From an uncultured Desulfobacca sp. (GTDB taxonomy: Bacteria; Desulfobacterota; Desulfobaccia; Desulfobaccales; Desulfobaccaceae): a stretch of 21,871 nt of DNA. The stretch is from NCBI GenBank assembly GCA_937958145.1, contig CALGOE010000038.1, forward strand, positions 1-21,871. Reading direction: 5' to 3'. Positions 21,871 to 21,871 of the stretch are shown here, one piece after another. The translations under genes and the position numbers were made by a program. Numbering within the stretch: position 1 is the first letter of the stretch; every line of letters begins with the position of its first letter. The notes beneath the pieces are model-generated. The model was given only the letters and a program-made list of their open reading frames with translations. It did no database searches and was not told the DNA's origin.

Positions 21871-21871
21871 T

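Overview
The window is an ordinary chromosomal stretch from a GC-rich, Gram-negative anaerobe. It most resembles a deltaproteobacterium (Desulfobacterota), perhaps close to the Desulfobacca/Syntrophobacter group. That placement is inferred from gene content: the DapL (diaminopimelate aminotransferase) lysine pathway clustered with argH and lysA, an outer-membrane barrel protein, a lipoprotein, an Isf-like flavoprotein, and a probable selenoprotein. No phage, transposon, CRISPR array, rRNA or tRNA gene was seen.

Layout. 1-665 (minus) is the 5' part of a CBS-CBS-ACT sensor protein, cut by the window edge. 868-1341 (minus) is an SRPBCC-fold protein. 1832-2722 (plus) is a secreted outer-membrane beta-barrel protein followed by a clear terminator. 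2805-3089 (minus) is a small unknown protein. A plus-strand group runs from a good promoter near 3391 to 5868: flavoprotein, FlK-like hotdog thioesterase, an unknown protein started by a GTGA overlap, a very small Cys-rich protein whose reading frame contains one TGA, and rpoZ. From 21801 down to 5840 every gene is on the minus strand. In transcription order they are argH, an LptM-like/Fn3 lipoprotein, lysA, dapF, dapA, dapB, a fumarylacetoacetase-family hydrolase, an NAD(P)H:quinone oxidoreductase-type flavoprotein, dapL, an unknown protein, folK, a YHS/PP0621-type membrane protein, a transaldolase-type gene, pgsA, a TrmN6-type methyltransferase, a degenerate response regulator, comM/yifB and a large unknown protein.

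How the genes work together. dapA, dapB, dapL, dapF and lysA encode the whole route from aspartate semialdehyde to lysine by the aminotransferase branch, including meso-diaminopimelate for peptidoglycan. argH supplies the last step of arginine synthesis. folK (folate), pgsA (phosphatidylglycerol) and rpoZ (RNA polymerase omega) are housekeeping genes.

The most interesting item is at 5352-5540. A 62-codon frame has the pattern CxxC ... CxxTGA ... CxxC. The TGA is followed at bacterial-SECIS distance by a 7-bp hairpin with a GGU loop. This reads as a candidate selenocysteine-containing zinc-ribbon-like protein that standard gene callers would miss. Secondary points are two families of palindromic repeats (9926-10003 and 21825-21870), a 4 x 7-bp tandem repeat forming the ribosome-binding region of the FAH-family gene, and an LptM-like lipoprotein carrying Fn3 domains inside the argH-lysA cluster.
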